From: Neoarius graeffei
Lineage: Eukaryota; Chordata; Actinopteri; Siluriformes; Ariidae
Assembly: GCF_027579695.1 (NCBI RefSeq)
Contig: NC_083587.1
Coordinates: 53,575,521-53,639,520 of the forward strand
Length of the DNA stretch: 64,000 nucleotides
Direction of reading: 5' to 3'
Shown: positions 11,193-22,507 of the stretch, piece by piece
Position numbering within the stretch: the stretch's first letter is position 1
Layout: the number at the start of each line of letters is the position of its first letter
Translations under genes and position numbers: made by a program
The notes under the pieces: generated by a model
Databases searched by the model: none
Told to the model about the DNA's origin: nothing
Seen by the model: the letters and a program-made list of their open reading frames with translations, nothing else

Positions 11193-11725
11193 CTCATCTC
11201 ATTCAGTACGTTTACATGCACGTCCAAATCGAGCTGCTGTTGGTAATCGAGCAAAGGGTCCCAGCAGGGGTGCCAGAGAAATCCAATCCTAAATGCACAA
11301 GTGAAATCGGGCTATTGTGCAAGGTGCATTGTGCACCCCAGCCACACGTGGCGCTACACGCCCCATCGTGTTGGTACACTTCCGGTTGTCGTCATGAAGA
11401 GCAGCATAGTGTTGCCAGATACTGCTGACATTTTCCAGCCCAAAACATGTTCAAATCCGCTAAAATGCACTTAAAACCCCCAATCTGGCAACACTAGCAG
11501 TTCCGTGTTCAAGCTGTTAGGCTTGCTCTAACAGACTATGGCTACAAACTGTCCGGCGCAGACCACTGTTTTGTAAGACAACTTATTTTGCACAATAATA
11601 TTTTTCTAAAGTCCATTTTTTGCTTACAAAAAAATATTTTTTTTTGCTTACAATTTAACTTATGTCTTAATAAACACACAAAAAGTTCAATTGTTTTGTT
11701 TTTATTGACATTCTTCAAATGTTGG

Positions 11726-11798
<73 letters not shown>

Positions 11799-12566
11799 AA
11801 TACAATGACTTGTTTATGTACACAATTCACAGCTATGCAACAGCTGTACAGATGTATTTGGTGATACAGTAAGTGAGCTAAATTTTAACAGTGCAAACAA
11901 TGTCACAAAAAGAAAAGATTCATGCCGTTGTCATGATTCGTTGTCATGCCGACCGAGGCTGTTGTGTTTCCCGCTTGTGGTCTCGTCACTCGTCACTTCC
12001 GGAAGTAGCTCGACAACTAGCTCGATAGGGTATACATGCGCAAAATAGCTCGGCAGAAATCGCATAAACTAGGTCGTGTAGCTCGATTCCGAGAAATCAA
12101 GTTCGGTTCAATTTCAGCCGAATTAAGGTGTATACATGGCATTTTGAACTTCGATTTCAGTCGAGCAACGGCAGAAATTCGATTCTCTCTATGTGCATGT
12201 AAACGTAGTGATTATCTCTAGCCGCTTTATCCTGTTCTACAGGGTCGCAGGCAAGCTGGAGCCTATCCCAGCTGACTACGGGCAAAAGGCAGGGTACACC
12301 CTGGACAAGTCGCCAGGTCATCACAGGGCTGACACATAGACACAGACAACCATTCACACTCACATTCACACCTACGCTCAATTTAGAGTCACCAGTTAAC
12401 CTAACCTGCATGTCTTTGGACTGTGGGGGAAACCGGAGCACCCGGAGGAAACCCACGCGGACAACATGTAAACTCCACACAGAAAGGCCCTCGTCGGCCA
12501 CGGGGCTCGAACCCGGACCTTCTGTGAGGCGACAGCGCTAACCACTACACCACCGTGCCGCCCCCC
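11193..12566 (-). repeat. SINE split by a DNA transposon
   Basis: The SINE tail (11193-11203) and body (12211-12566) are separated by an inserted element. The 10-bp duplication CAATAGAAGT at 11183-11192 and 12567-12576 brackets the whole structure, proving that the two parts are one insertion. Confidence 0.88.
11204..12210. mobile_element. DNA transposon with CAGTACGTTTACATGCAC ends
   Basis: Left end CAGTACGTTTACATGCAC, right end (reverse) CACTACGTTTACATGCAC. Direct ATT repeats flank the insertion inside the SINE tail, consistent with a 3-bp duplication as in PIF/Harbinger. The interior has ATCGAG/CTCGAT-rich subterminal repeats and a long (TA)n microsatellite (about 11734-11783). No coding frame was found. 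Confidence 0.72.
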
Positions 12567-12576
12567 CAATAGAAGT

Positions 12577-13412
12577 AAGAAAGATATTAAACAACTGGCT
12601 GAAACAAATCAGAACTTGACTTGCAGCATCCAAAGATGGAGGGGGGCATAATTGAGTGCTGTACAGTGCGCATTCAAAATTTTGGTAACAACCAACAGAA
12701 CAACATTCAGAACCTGTCAGAAGACGACTTCAAAAAAAAAAAAAAAAACCAACCACTACTGGAGTTTTCAAGATGAAAACAGATGGTAAATCAATCAAAT
12801 CATCGACCGTGGTTGTATATATAGAATGCATCAACAGTGTAACCTATTGAATTACGTTGATGCACGAAAACCGCTCCATGTAGCCTGGTTATGTTGAATT
12901 TACAGCATAGGGTCTGTATGAATTAGTGTGCCAAACGAGCTCTAAAGTTCAAGTAGTTTAATGAATATCTACAGCGATGGTCTATTTGTCCTGACCAAGT
13001 TTGTTTCACAGGTCAACAACAATGTGTGTTCATGCAGACACCAGTAGTTGCCCTGACACCATTTAATCATATGTTTTAATGCTACATGTAGCTTATTCAG
13101 AACCAGCCAGCCTACCGTACCATAGCCAGCCTTTGACATATTAGTTATATATAGGGATAAAATAGTTTTTTTATTTGTTTTGCCATGCAATATTAAGGTC
13201 AACATAAATGTGTATTGTCCAGACACCACAAATGAGCTGCTGCAGTCAACTGAGCCTGGATTCATTGGAGGAAATGGTATTTGAGTTCGAGAGAAACTTA
13301 GAAGACATAAATATGAGGGCAATTCCACGGGTAACTGACAACATTCAGAGGGTTTAAAATTAAACTGTGCGGCTATTATAGAAAGAGCAAACTCAAACAA
13401 ATGTACGATGAC
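12577..13412. other. cep72-like intron 2, no gene seen
   Basis: Nothing recognisable on either strand. Confidence 0.4.
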
Positions 13413-13416
13413 TTAA

Positions 13417-14094
13417 AGTGCATATCACGGGTAAATTCAGGAGCAAGATCAATGTAATTCTCCGATTTTATATTAAACTTTGGTCAAATATCTGTAACAT
13501 TCTGCATTCTCTGCAATTTTTTTTTACCTTGCGCAATACCAGAACAATTCAATTGAAATCAAGCCACTTGAGGCGAATTGGTCCGCCTCTGAAAAAACTT
13601 GGCATTTGGATTTCCTGGCAAACATTGATTTTCGTGACGTCATCTGCGGGACGCCTCCTTCTGAATCCTACATCAGCGCTGGTTTGTTTATGAGAAAACG
13701 ACCTGGTGGTTTTCTGCAAATTTCTTCAAAGTTATCACGTAATTATTAAAATGGTTAACAGATGTATCGTAGGAGGGTGTAGCAACACCAATCTTGATGG
13801 GATTAGTACTCATCGTTTCCCAAAAGACCGGACAATGAGAGAGAAATGGGAGCGCTTGGTCTACACAGGCTGTGCACTGAAACCGTGCAAAGCTTTCACA
13901 GCCTGCTGGCGCTTCCGCAGGTGATGTCACGAATCTGGCTCCAGACTCCATTGGGATTTTTCCAGACGCGTTTTGTTATTTTATTTTTTTCTGCTGTAGA
14001 CAGATGGCCTTGTGCAAAATTACCCTTCTGGATGAGTGTGTAAAGGGACATACTTTCATATAAAAAAACCCGAAGTTGGTCCAGAATATGCTCT
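13417..14094 (+). mobile_element. TTAA-flanked, THAP-carrying (Kolobok-like) DNA transposon, deleted copy
   Basis: Ends AGTGCATATCACGGG and (reverse) AGAGCATATTCTGGACC lie inside TTAA duplications at 13413-13416 and 14095-14098. It contains a THAP exon but is only 678 bp, so the transposase body is missing. A second, inverted copy lies at 49442-51528. Confidence 0.65.
13751..13920 (+). CDS. THAP zinc finger exon of a transposon (partial)
   Basis: 170 bp from ATG to a CGCAG/GTGATG donor. It reads MVNRCIVGGCSNTNLDGIST, then HRFPKDRTMREKWERLV. MVxxC, the second Cys, HRFP and KWE are the N-terminal half of a C2CH THAP DNA-binding domain, which in transposons directs the transposase to its ends. 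Downstream exons are absent from this shortened copy, so it is not a working gene. Confidence 0.65.
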
Positions 14095-14253
14095 TTAAGG
14101 CCCAAAGGCCATCTTGGACAACACAGAGTTTTTCCCAGATATGAATAATTTATTTAGTGGCATACAGATAACATTGGTAACTGACAACTTGGAGAATTCG
14201 ACAACTGTGAACACAAGTACAAACGCCAATTTCTGCGAAACTTGTTGCAATTT

Positions 14254-14628
14254 CATTTCATCTCATCATCTCTAGCCGCTTTATCCTGTTCTACAGGGTC
14301 GCAGGCAAGCTGGAGCCTATCCCAGCTGACTACGGGCGAAAGGCAGGGTACACCCTGGACAAGTCGCCAGGTCATCACAGGGCTGATACATAGACACAGA
14401 CAACCATTCACACTCACATTCACACCTACGGTCAATTTAGAGTCACCAGTTAACCTAACCTGCATGTCTTTGGACTGTGGGGGAAACCGGAGCACCCGGA
14501 GGAAACCCACGCGGACACGGGGAGAACATCCAAACTCCACACAGAAAGGCCCTCGCCGGCCACGGGGCTTGAACCCAGACCTTCTTGCTGTGAGGTGACA
14601 GCGCTAACCACTACACCACCGTGCCGCC
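14254..14628 (-). repeat. SINE, full-length copy
   Basis: 13-bp duplication CTTGTTGCAATTT at 14241-14253 and 14629-14641. The same SINE in the same flank recurs at 59281-59641. Confidence 0.92.
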
Positions 14629-14641
14629 CTTGTTGCAATTT

Positions 14642-15361
14642 TATTAACATTTTTTCCAACTTTGCTTTTAACATGCCATAGTATACAATGAAAGAAATAA
14701 ACTATGAAAAATATTTAGAACTGACGGTTGAGATCAGGGAATGGACAGTAACTGACGCAACATTCTTGGTAACTGACGCAACACTTTCCAAATTTACATA
14801 TGATTTAATGTACAGAGAGAGATGAAATGTGGTAATTTTCTCTTAGTCATAATATCAATCAGTGAATAAAGCTACTTATTAGATCTAAAAGTCCCCAAAG
14901 CTGTGATAATTACTCAATGGAATCAATTTTTTCATGGAAATGTAAAGAATAAGGTCCATTTGATATAAAACACAGTCTAACTTACCTGGAGAGGACTTTT
15001 GACAGCAGTTTGAGTGCTTCTTTGCGTCTGTTAGTTTTGGGTTTAAAGTATGTGCTTGGATCTGCCGATTTCAAAATGGCCACCAGTCATGCAACAGGAG
15101 TTCAGCACAAACATACTGACTGCACTGAATGAACCAATCATTACTAATAATAACCCAATCAAATTTAACACCAGATATACAAAATGAATTTTCACCCCTT
15201 GGGTTGACCATTTCGTGGAATTGCCCGTGATCATAGTCTTGTGAGACAGGATGTCATCTAGGATTTTGAATGCTGTAATATAATAATGTGGCTTACAATT
15301 TGTCTTTAGGGTACTAAAGGAGAGATGTGCGAGTGAGAAATGATATATGTATTAAACTGAT
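14642..15361. other. cep72-like intron 2, no gene seen
   Basis: Short spurious frames only. Confidence 0.4.
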
Positions 15362-15370
15362 GATATTTAG

Positions 15371-15708
15371 GGGCGGCACAGTAGTGTAGTGGTTAGCGCT
15401 GTTGCCTCACAGCAAGAAGGTTCTGGGTTCGAGCCCAGTGGCCAATGGGGGACTTTCTGTATGGAGTTTGCATGTTCTGCCCGTGTCTGCATGGGTTTCC
15501 AGTCCAAAAACATACAGGTTAGGCTAATTGGTGGCTCTAAATTGACCGTAGGTGCGAATGAGTGTGTGAATGGTTGTTTGTCTCTATGTATCAGCCCTGC
15601 AGACTTGTCCAGGGTGTACCCCAACTCTCGCCCATAGTCATCTGGGATAGGCTCCAGCTTGCCTGTGACCCTGCACAGGATAAACGGTTACAAATGATGG
15701 ATGGATGG
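15371..15708 (+). repeat. SINE, divergent copy
   Basis: tRNA-like head with A and B boxes and a GATGGATGGATG tail. Imperfect duplication around GATATTTAG. Confidence 0.85.
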
Positions 15709-15797
15709 AGATATTTAAGTCAATTGACACATGCCCCAGTTTCCTGAGACAGTATGGGTGTTGATGATACATAAATAAATGTAAAATAAATAAATAA

Positions 15798-16535
15798 AGC
15801 AGGTCTCCAGCTACAGATATCTAGAAGTTGTGCTAGACAACAAGCTGGACTGGTCCACCCATATGGATGCCTTATATAAGAAAGGACAAAGCAGGCTGTA
15901 CTTTCTAAGAAGACTACGATCTTTTAATATTTGTAAGCCTCTCCTGTGCACTTATCAAACAGTTGTAGCTAGTGTCTTTTTTTTTTTTTTAAAGAGTTGT
16001 ATGTTGGGATGAGGGGGCATGCTCAGCAGACAAGAACATTATTAACAAATTAATCAAAGAAGGCTGGCTCCATCATAGGTCTCAAACTTGACCAACTCCA
16101 GCAGGTGGCAGAGCAGAGAGTTTTATCAAAACTGAACTCAATTCTTGATCATCACACTCACCCTGTCCGTGCCCTTGGGGCCTTCCAACACAGCTCTTTC
16201 AGTCACAGGTTCATCCTTCCAAACTGTAGGACCGAGAGGCTCAGGACGTCTTTCCTGCCTACTGCTATCAGACTGTTTAATGTGCAATAACTGCTTCTGT
16301 CCTTTTATCCACATGTTCTTAGTTTTTAAACCCTCTATTTATTTATTAAATTGACATTGTTTTAGACTTAGATATACTGCCAGCACTTTTATGCTCATTG
16401 TCGATACACTTTTTTTTTTTTAGCAATATGTCTGCTTACACAATATGGACTCTGTGTGTGCATGTGGGACTGATTGTGTCTTTGCTGCTGTAACAATCTA
16501 ATTTCCTGCAAAGAATCATTAAAGTATATCTTATC
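15798..16535 (+). mobile_element. L2/Rex1-like LINE, 3' fragment
   Basis: The plus-strand frame reads YLEVVLDNKLDWSTHMDALY, then KKGQSRLYFLRRLRSFNI, the region just after the reverse-transcriptase fingers of L2/Rex1 LINEs. After a poly-T-interrupted gap comes RTERLRTSFLPTAIRLFN, the typical C-terminus. The 3' end is TTAAAGTATATCTTATCT-like. Frames are disrupted. Confidence 0.68.
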
Positions 16536-16797
16536 TGTTAACAACTTAATAATAATAATAATAACAACGAGACAGAAACTGAAGTGAACTTCCTGAAGTG
16601 GAAGAAGAAGAAAAAAAAAATCAGTAATAAAGATGTCATAAACTTTGAATGTGTGTGGGTGATAATATTTCTTCTAAAGTTAGATAAAACCTCCCCAACC
16701 TACCTATGCCAATCTCCCTTAAAAAAATAAAATAAAAATACAAGCCCCAAGAAAACCTGACTTAGCCCCTCCTTCAGGAGGGAAAAAATACTAAATC

Positions 16798-17960
16798 ATC
16801 ATCTTTCGGCTGCTCCCGATTAGGGGTCGCCACCGCGGATCTTTCGTCTCCGTTGCTCCCTGTCTTCCGCATCCTGCTCTACCACACCTGCCACTTTCAT
16901 GTCTTCTCTCACCACATCCATGTATCTCCTCTTTGGCCTTCCTCGTTTTCGTTTGCCTGGCAGCTCCATCCTCAACATTCTCCTTCCAACATGTTCTGCA
17001 TTTCTTCTCAGGATGTGCCCATCCATACCATCTCAGTCTCATCTCTCTTAGCTTAATTCCCAAGCTCTCCACATGTGCTGTCCCTCTGATGTGCTCGTTC
17101 CTTATCCTGTCCAACCTCCCATCGCAAACCTTAACATCCTCAACTCCGCCACCTCCAACTTCGCCTCCTGTCTCTTCATTAAGGGTACAGTCTCCAATCC
17201 ATACATCACAGCTGGTCTCACTACTGTCTTATACATCTTACCTTTCACTTTTGCTGGGACTTTCCTATCACAAATGACTCCCGAAATCCTTCTCCAACTG
17301 CTCCACCCTGCCTGCACTCTCTCTCTCTTTCTCACCTCACTATCGCAGCCCCTATTTTCCTGCACAGTTGACCCCAGGTACTTGAATTCACCAACTTTCT
17401 TTCCGTCTACTCCTCGCATCTTCACTACACTCTCATCCCCATTCTCATTGATGCACATGTATTCTGTTTTACTCCTGCTCACCTTCATTCCTCTTCGTTC
17501 CAATGCATCCCTCCATCTCTCCAAACCCAACTTAACCTCCTTTCATGACATACATCATGTTCCATGGTGACTCTTGCCTCACTTCGTCCGCCAAGCTATC
17601 CATCACTATGGCAAACAAGAAAGGACTCAAAGCAGATCCTTGATGGAGTCCCACCTTCACCTTGAACCATTCAGTCGTTCCGACTGCACACCTCACTGCT
17701 GTTTCACTGTTCTCATACATGTCTTGCACCACTCTGATATACTTCTCATTCACTCCACTCTTTCTCATACAATACCATAACTCATCTCTCGGCACTCTAT
17801 CGTATGCCTTCTCCAGGTCGTGCTCTTCCTTGGCATAAACCTGTACTGCTGTTCACAGATTGCTACCTCTCTTCTCAATCTCGCCTTTCCCATAGCTTCA
17901 TGGTGTGGCTCATCAATTTTATTCCTCTGTAATTACTGCAGCTCTGTACATCTCCCTTAT
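16798..17960 (-). mobile_element. RTE-clade LINE, 5'-truncated copy
   Basis: Minus-strand frames read in order GLHQGSALSPFLFAIVMDSL (reverse-transcriptase motif), EFKYLGSTVQENRGCDSEV, RRISGVICDRKVPAKVKGKM, MLRFAMG and MDRIRNEHIRGTAHV, ending GRPKRRYMDVV. This is the standard order of RTE (Rex3/BovB-like) ORF2. The 3' end GGCGACCCCTAATCGGGAGC is the conserved RTE tail. Several frameshifts make it inactive. Confidence 0.82.
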
Positions 17961-18044
17961 TCTTGTATATTGGGACTAGCACACTCTCCATTCATTTGGC
18001 ATTTACTAAATACTAAATAAGACATTAAATCTGATAAAACTCAC

Positions 18045-18175
18045 CTCTACAGTAACGAGGGCGTTATGAGAAAGGTCCAGACTTTTCAAACAAACAAAGT
18101 TCTTCAGAGAAATTCCCAAATGGCCTATTTTTCCTGTTTCATATGTTCCTGCTAGGCGCACTGACCGCACACTGG
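18045..18175 (-). CDS. cep72: cep72-like exon 2 (first LRR)
   Basis: This exon is 131 bp. The acceptor is GCTCTCAG and the donor is GTGAGT. In phase 1 it reads exactly 44 codons including AGTYETGKIGHLGISL and LKSLDLSHNALVTVE, matching the family pattern of a GTY motif, a hydrophobic helix and the first canonical LRR. It is too short and phase-split to appear as a single ATG-started ORF. It ends in phase 0, as exon 3 requires. Confidence 0.85.
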
Positions 18176-18336
18176 CTGAGAGCAAATAACAAAAGTAACT
18201 TACACATCACAATTAGCATCACATGCTAAACCTTCAAATTAGTTTATAAAATGAGTGCCATTCTATTACGGAAAGTCTTTGTAGAATATTTATGAGACGT
18301 ATTCAAAAGTTATAACGTATTCTAAAACATACTCAC

Positions 18337-18412
18337 CTAAACACTGGTGCTGAAGGTTTAACCTCTGCCGTATCCACTGCTCTGTTATTGATAAACATTG
18401 CGTCGCCGCCAT
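18337..18412 (-). CDS. cep72: cep72-like exon 1 (start codon)
   Basis: The ATG is at 18412-18410 and opens MAATQCLSITEQWIRQ. The exon ends TGTTTAG before a strong GTGAGT donor, leaving one base of a split codon (phase 1). An upstream in-frame ATG at 18502 exists, but its extension is low-complexity (poly-F) and lies among the NRF-1-like promoter sites, so I prefer the internal ATG in a GGCGGC-rich context. Confidence 0.75.
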
Positions 18413-18436
18413 AGTTTCAAACTGAACAGGAAGGAC

Positions 18437-18554
18437 GCGCATGCGCACAGGAAGATCCGCGCATGCGCATACAAAAAAAAAAACGGCGCATTCATCCTCC
18501 ATCCCAAAGCGCTCACCAGGTCAAGGAGGCGGTTAGGAGAGGTGCGCATGCGCA
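18437..18554 (-). promoter_or_regulatory. Three NRF-1-like sites upstream of cep72
   Basis: The palindromic core GCGCATGCGCA occurs at 18437-18447, 18459-18469 and 18544-18554, within 150 bp upstream of the chosen start codon in a locally GC-rich stretch. This is the recognised NRF-1 (alpha-Pal) element typical of CpG-type housekeeping promoters. No TATA box is evident. Confidence 0.6.
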
Positions 18555-18605
18555 CACGGGTTAGGCTCTGAAACAGAAAGAGATGCTAAATTAAAATAGA
18601 AATAT

Positions 18606-18970
18606 GTCTCATCTCATTATCTCTAGCCGCTTTATCCTGTTCTACAGGGTCGCAGGCAAGCTGGAGCCTATCCCAGCTGACTACGGGCGAAAGCGGGGTA
18701 CACCCTGGACAAGTCGCCAGGTCATCACAGGGCTGACACATAGACACAGACAACCATTCACACTCACATTCACACCTACGGTCAATTTAGAGTCACCAGT
18801 TAACCTAACCTGCATGTCTTTGGACTGTGGGGGAAACCGGAGCACCCGGAGGAAACCCACACGGAGAACATGCAAACTCCACACAGAAAGGCCCTCGCCG
18901 GCCACGGGGCTCGAACCCGGACCTTCTTGCTGTGAGGCGACAGCGCTAACCACTACACCACCGTGCCGCC
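18606..18970 (-). repeat. SINE, full-length copy
   Basis: Full head and tail of the main SINE family, about 50 bp beyond the cep72 promoter sites. Confidence 0.9.
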
Positions 18971-19014
18971 CTTGTGTAGTTTTATAGTTTATAATTCTAT
19001 ATCACTCTGTTGTC

Positions 19015-19390
19015 TCATCTCATCTCATTATCTCTAGCCGCTTTATCCTGTTCTACAGGGTCACAGGCAAGCTGGAGCCTATCCCAGCTGACTATGGGTG
19101 AAAAGCGGGGTACACCCTGGACAAGTCGCCAGGTCATCACAGGGCTGACACATAGACACAGACAACCATTCACACTCACATTCACACCTACGGTCAATTT
19201 AGAGTCACCAGTTAACCTAACCTGCATGTCTTTGGACTGTGGGGGAAACCGGAGCACCCGGAGGAAACCCACGCGGACACGGGGAGAACGTCCAAACGCC
19301 GCACAGAAAGGCCCTCGCCGGCCACGGGGCTCGAACCCAGACCTTCTTGCTGTGAGGCGACAGCGCTAACCACTACACCACTGTGCCGCC
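19015..19390 (-). repeat. SINE, full-length copy
   Basis: 13-bp duplication TCACTCTGTTGTC at 19002-19014 and 19391-19403. Confidence 0.92.
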
Positions 19391-19642
19391 TCACTCTGTT
19401 GTCCTAAGGGTCAAAATGATCCTGCTTCAGTAATCCCTAAAGTAAATCAGATTTATTGCCTTTTAAACGCCAAATCTATTTTGCTTGAAGAAACAACCTG
19501 TCATTCATCATGAGCTTTGTGAATATCTGGGTTTTCCCTTTTCACAATGCAGAAAGACTGCACTTAATAAGTGGACAGCACTCATTTTTATCACAACGCA
19601 CCTGTCATAATTGTTTTATTTACTAAAGTAATGAGGTGATGA

Positions 19643-20003
19643 TCTCATCTCATTATCTGTAGCCGCTTTATCCTGTTCTACAGGGTCGCAGGCAAGCTGG
19701 AGCCTATCCCAGCTGACTATGGGCGAAAGGCGGGGTACACCCTGGACAAGTTGCCAGGTCATCACAGGGCTGACACATAGACACAGACAACCATTCACAC
19801 CTACGGTCAATTTAGAGTCACCAGTTAACCTAACCTGCATGTCTTTGGACTGTGGGGGGAACCGGAGCACCCGGAGGAAACCCACACGGACACGGAGAGA
19901 ACATGCAAACTCCGCACAGAAAGGCCCTCGCTGGCCACGGGGCTCGAACCCGGACCTTCTTGCTGTGAGGCGACAGCGCTAACCACTACACCACTGTGCC
20001 GCC
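19643..20003 (-). repeat. SINE, full-length copy
   Basis: Main family with a short internal deletion (one GTGAATGTGA unit missing), flanked by ATGATGGTGAT-like repeats. Confidence 0.88.
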
Positions 20004-20039
20004 ATGATGGTGATTATTATTATTATTATTATTATTATT

Positions 20040-20408
20040 GGGGTGGCATGGGCAGCATGGTGGTGCAGTGTTTAGCACTGTCACCTCACAGCAAGAAGGT
20101 CCTAGGTTCAAGCCCAGCAGCCGGCGAGGGCTTTTCTGTGTGGAGTTTGTATGTTCTCCCCGTGTCTGCATGGGTTTCCTCCGGGTGCTTCGGTTTCCCC
20201 CACAGTCCAAAAACATGCAGGTTAGGCTAATTGGTGGCTCTAAATTGACCGTGAATGTGAGTGTGAATGGTTGTCTGTGTCTATGTGTCAGCCCTGCAAT
20301 AACCTGGCGACTTGTCCAGGGTGTACCCCGCCTTTCGCCCATAGTCAGCTGGGATAGGCTCCAGCTTGCCTGCGACCCTATAGAACAGGACAAGTGGTTA
20401 CAGATAAT
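20040..20408 (+). repeat. SINE, older subfamily, unit 1
   Basis: tRNA-like head GGTGGTGCAGTGTTTAGCAC and full body. The copy in unit 2 is at 21672-22040. Confidence 0.85.
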
Positions 20409-20411
20409 GGG

Positions 20412-20642
20412 TGGCTGGAGTGGCATGGTTGTGTAGTGGTTAGTGCTGTTGCCTTACAGCTGGAAGATTCCAGGTTCAAACCCCATGGCTGAAGGGGGTC
20501 TTTCTGTATGGAGTTTGCAAGCCTGGATAGATTGAGGAGGGTTGCATCAGGAAGGGCATTCTATGCCAAATCAAATATGTGGAACTGATCAGCTCTGGTG
20601 AGCTCAAATGTATGGGAGCAGCTGAAAGAAGATGATTATTAT
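20412..20642 (+). repeat. tRNA-head SINE with RTE-type 3' tail, unit 1
   Basis: The head GGTTGTGTAGTGGTTAGTGC and B box GGTTCAAACCC are followed by a body and a tail GGGAGCAGCTGAAAGAAGAT. The tail matches the 3' terminus of the RTE LINE at 16798. The copy in unit 2 is at 22044-22274. Confidence 0.68.
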
Positions 20643-20685
20643 TGATAAAGGTAGGGGAGAGCAGGGAGACTTAGGATGGGGGAAG

Positions 20686-20875
20686 CCATGGTTAGAGAAG
20701 CAGCTTTAGGGCCTGGAGGTTGCTGGATTGATTCCCTGGACCAGCAGGAATGGCTGAAATGTCCTTGAGCAAGGCACCTAACCCCCAACTGCTCCCCAGG
20801 CTTCTCTGGGTATGTTGTACATTGACCTGGATAAGAGCGTCTACTAAATGCCAGTAATGTAAGGTAATGGGGAGA
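20686..20875 (+). repeat. Second SINE family (GAGCAAGGCACCTAACC body), unit 1
   Basis: Contains ATGGTTAGAGAAGCAG and TTGATTCCCTGG tRNA-like boxes, then TGAGCAAGGCACCTAACCCC and the tail AAATGCCAGTAATGTAA. Related copies are at 36902-37091 and 39306-39560. The unit 2 copy is at 22318-22507. Confidence 0.72.
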
Positions 20876-21187
20876 CAGTTTGTATTCCCTTAAATTAATT
20901 TCAGAAGTTAGATGTTGCCCCTTAGAGTACCCTACTTCCTTTGGAGTCACAAAGCTGGACACTGCAGCAAGATCGGTGCAGTTCAATATGTTTGTCAACC
21001 AAAACTTGTATTTTCCACTTCACCTCCACCTCCATTCTATGGTGTAACGTATGCTGTGGTGAATTAGAAATTTGTTAGGAATTAAAGTATGTAGCCTAGA
21101 GTTACCATATATAGTATCATTTATTAAACCTAAATTCTGGGGAAAAACATTGAAGGATTTTTTTTTTTCAAAATGACCAGATGGGGA

Positions 21188-21563
21188 GGGCGGCACGGTG
21201 GTGTAGTGGTTAGCACTGTCGCCTCACAGCAAGAAGGTCCTGGGTTCGAGCCCCGGGGCCGGCGAGGGCCTTTCTGTGCGGAGTTTGCATGTTCTCCCCG
21301 TGTCCGCGTGGGTTTCCTCCGGGTGCTCTGGTTTCCCCCACAGTCCAAAGACATGCAGGTTCGGTTAACTGGTGACTCTAAATTGACCATAGGTGTGAGT
21401 GTGAATGGTTGTCTGTGTCTATGTGTCAGCCCTGTGATGACCTGGCGACTTGTCCAGGGTGTACCCCGCCTTTCGCCCGTAGTCAGCTGGGATAGGCTCC
21501 AGCTTGCCTGCGACCCTGTAGAAGGATAAAGTGGCTAGAGATAATGAGATGAGAATGAGATGA
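21188..21563 (+). repeat. SINE, full-length copy, unit 1
   Basis: 13-bp duplication GACCAGATGGGGA at 21175-21187 and 21564-21576. The unit 2 copy is at 22820-23195. Confidence 0.92.
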
Positions 21564-21671
21564 GACCAGATGGGGAGAGTTGAGAAAATTCATCATGCAG
21601 TTTTTTTTTCTTGTGGTTTACAAATATAAAATAGTTTAAATTGTTTTTGTTAAAAATGTATTATTATTATT

Positions 21672-22040
21672 GGGGTGGCATGGGCAGCATGGTGGTGCAG
21701 TGTTTAGCACTGTCACCTCACAGCAAGAAGGTCCTAGGTTCAAGCCCAGCAGCCGGCGAGGGCTTTTCTGTGTGGAGTTTGTATGTTCTCCCCGTGTCTG
21801 CATGGGTTTCCTCCGGGTGCTTCGGTTTCCCCCACAGTCCAAAAACATGCAGGTTAGGCTAATTGGTGGCTCTAAATTGACCGTGAATGTGAGTGTGAAT
21901 GGTTGTCTGTGTCTATGTGTCAGCCCTGCAATAACCTGGCGACTTGTCCAGGGTGTACCCCGCCTTTCGCCCATAGTCAGCTGGGATAGGCTCCAGCTTG
22001 CCTGCGACCCTATAGAACAGGACAAGTGGTTACAGATAAT
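21672..22040 (+). repeat. SINE, older subfamily, unit 2
   Basis: Identical to the copy 1,632 bp upstream. Confidence 0.85.
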
Positions 22041-22043
22041 GGG

Positions 22044-22274
22044 TGGCTGGAGTGGCATGGTTGTGTAGTGGTTAGTGCTGTTGCCTTACAGCTGGAAGAT
22101 TCCAGGTTCAAACCCCATGGCTGAAGGGGGTCTTTCTGTATGGAGTTTGCAAGCCTGGATAGATTGAGGAGGGTTGCATCAGGAAGGGCATTCTATGCCA
22201 AATCAAATATGTGGAACTGATCAGCTCTGGTGAGCTCAAATGTATGGGAGCAGCTGAAAGAAGATGATTATTAT
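22044..22274 (+). repeat. SINE with RTE-type tail, unit 2
   Basis: Duplicate of 20412-20642. Confidence 0.68.
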
Positions 22275-22317
22275 TGATAAAGGTAGGGGAGAGCAGGGAG
22301 ACTTAGGATGGGGGAAG

Positions 22318-22507
22318 CCATGGTTAGAGAAGCAGCTTTAGGGCCTGGAGGTTGCTGGATTGATTCCCTGGACCAGCAGGAATGGCTGAAATGTCCTTGA
22401 GCAAGGCACCTAACCCCCAACTGCTCCCCAGGCTTCTCTGGGTATGTTGTACATTGACCTGGATAAGAGCGTCTACTAAATGCCAGTAATGTAAGGTAAT
22501 GGGGAGA
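22318..22507 (+). repeat. Second SINE family, unit 2
   Basis: Duplicate of 20686-20875. Confidence 0.72.

Larger units (their letters stand above)
2728..18412 (-). other. cep72: cep72-like gene, exons 1-6 of a partial gene
   Basis: Six exons on the minus strand join in consistent reading phase to give about 283 codons with no stop. In order the protein has a short N-terminus, a leucine-rich-repeat block (KSLDLSHNALVTVE, then LENLNLYYNRISSL, then LKELDLRLNPVV), an LRR-cap segment (YYRLYLVQ, then DDSVVRDRERKAALMHF) and a low-complexity linker with YFTPHP. CEP72 and its paralogue LRRC36 share the LRR and cap; the YFTPHP motif favours CEP72, a centriolar-satellite and centrosome protein that recruits Kizuna and gamma-tubulin complexes. 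The C-terminal coiled coil is expected beyond the left edge. Intron 2 (7010-18044) is unusually full of transposons. The splice-phase agreement is seen directly; the CEP72 rather than LRRC36 call is an inference from remembered family features. Confidence 0.8.

Noticed and set aside
11588..11872. Overlapping frames on both strands near the (TA)n tract
   Set aside because: They are IYIYIY artefacts of the microsatellite.
15371..15450. tRNA gene-like A and B boxes (also at about 27 other places)
   Set aside because: They are SINE heads; no cloverleaf with a complete acceptor stem is maintained.
21173..21529. Recurrent frames such as GRHGGVVVSAVASQQEGPGF and its many copies on both strands
   Set aside because: These are translations of the tRNA-derived SINE. 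They lack any domain and share the same nucleotide repeat, not a protein family.
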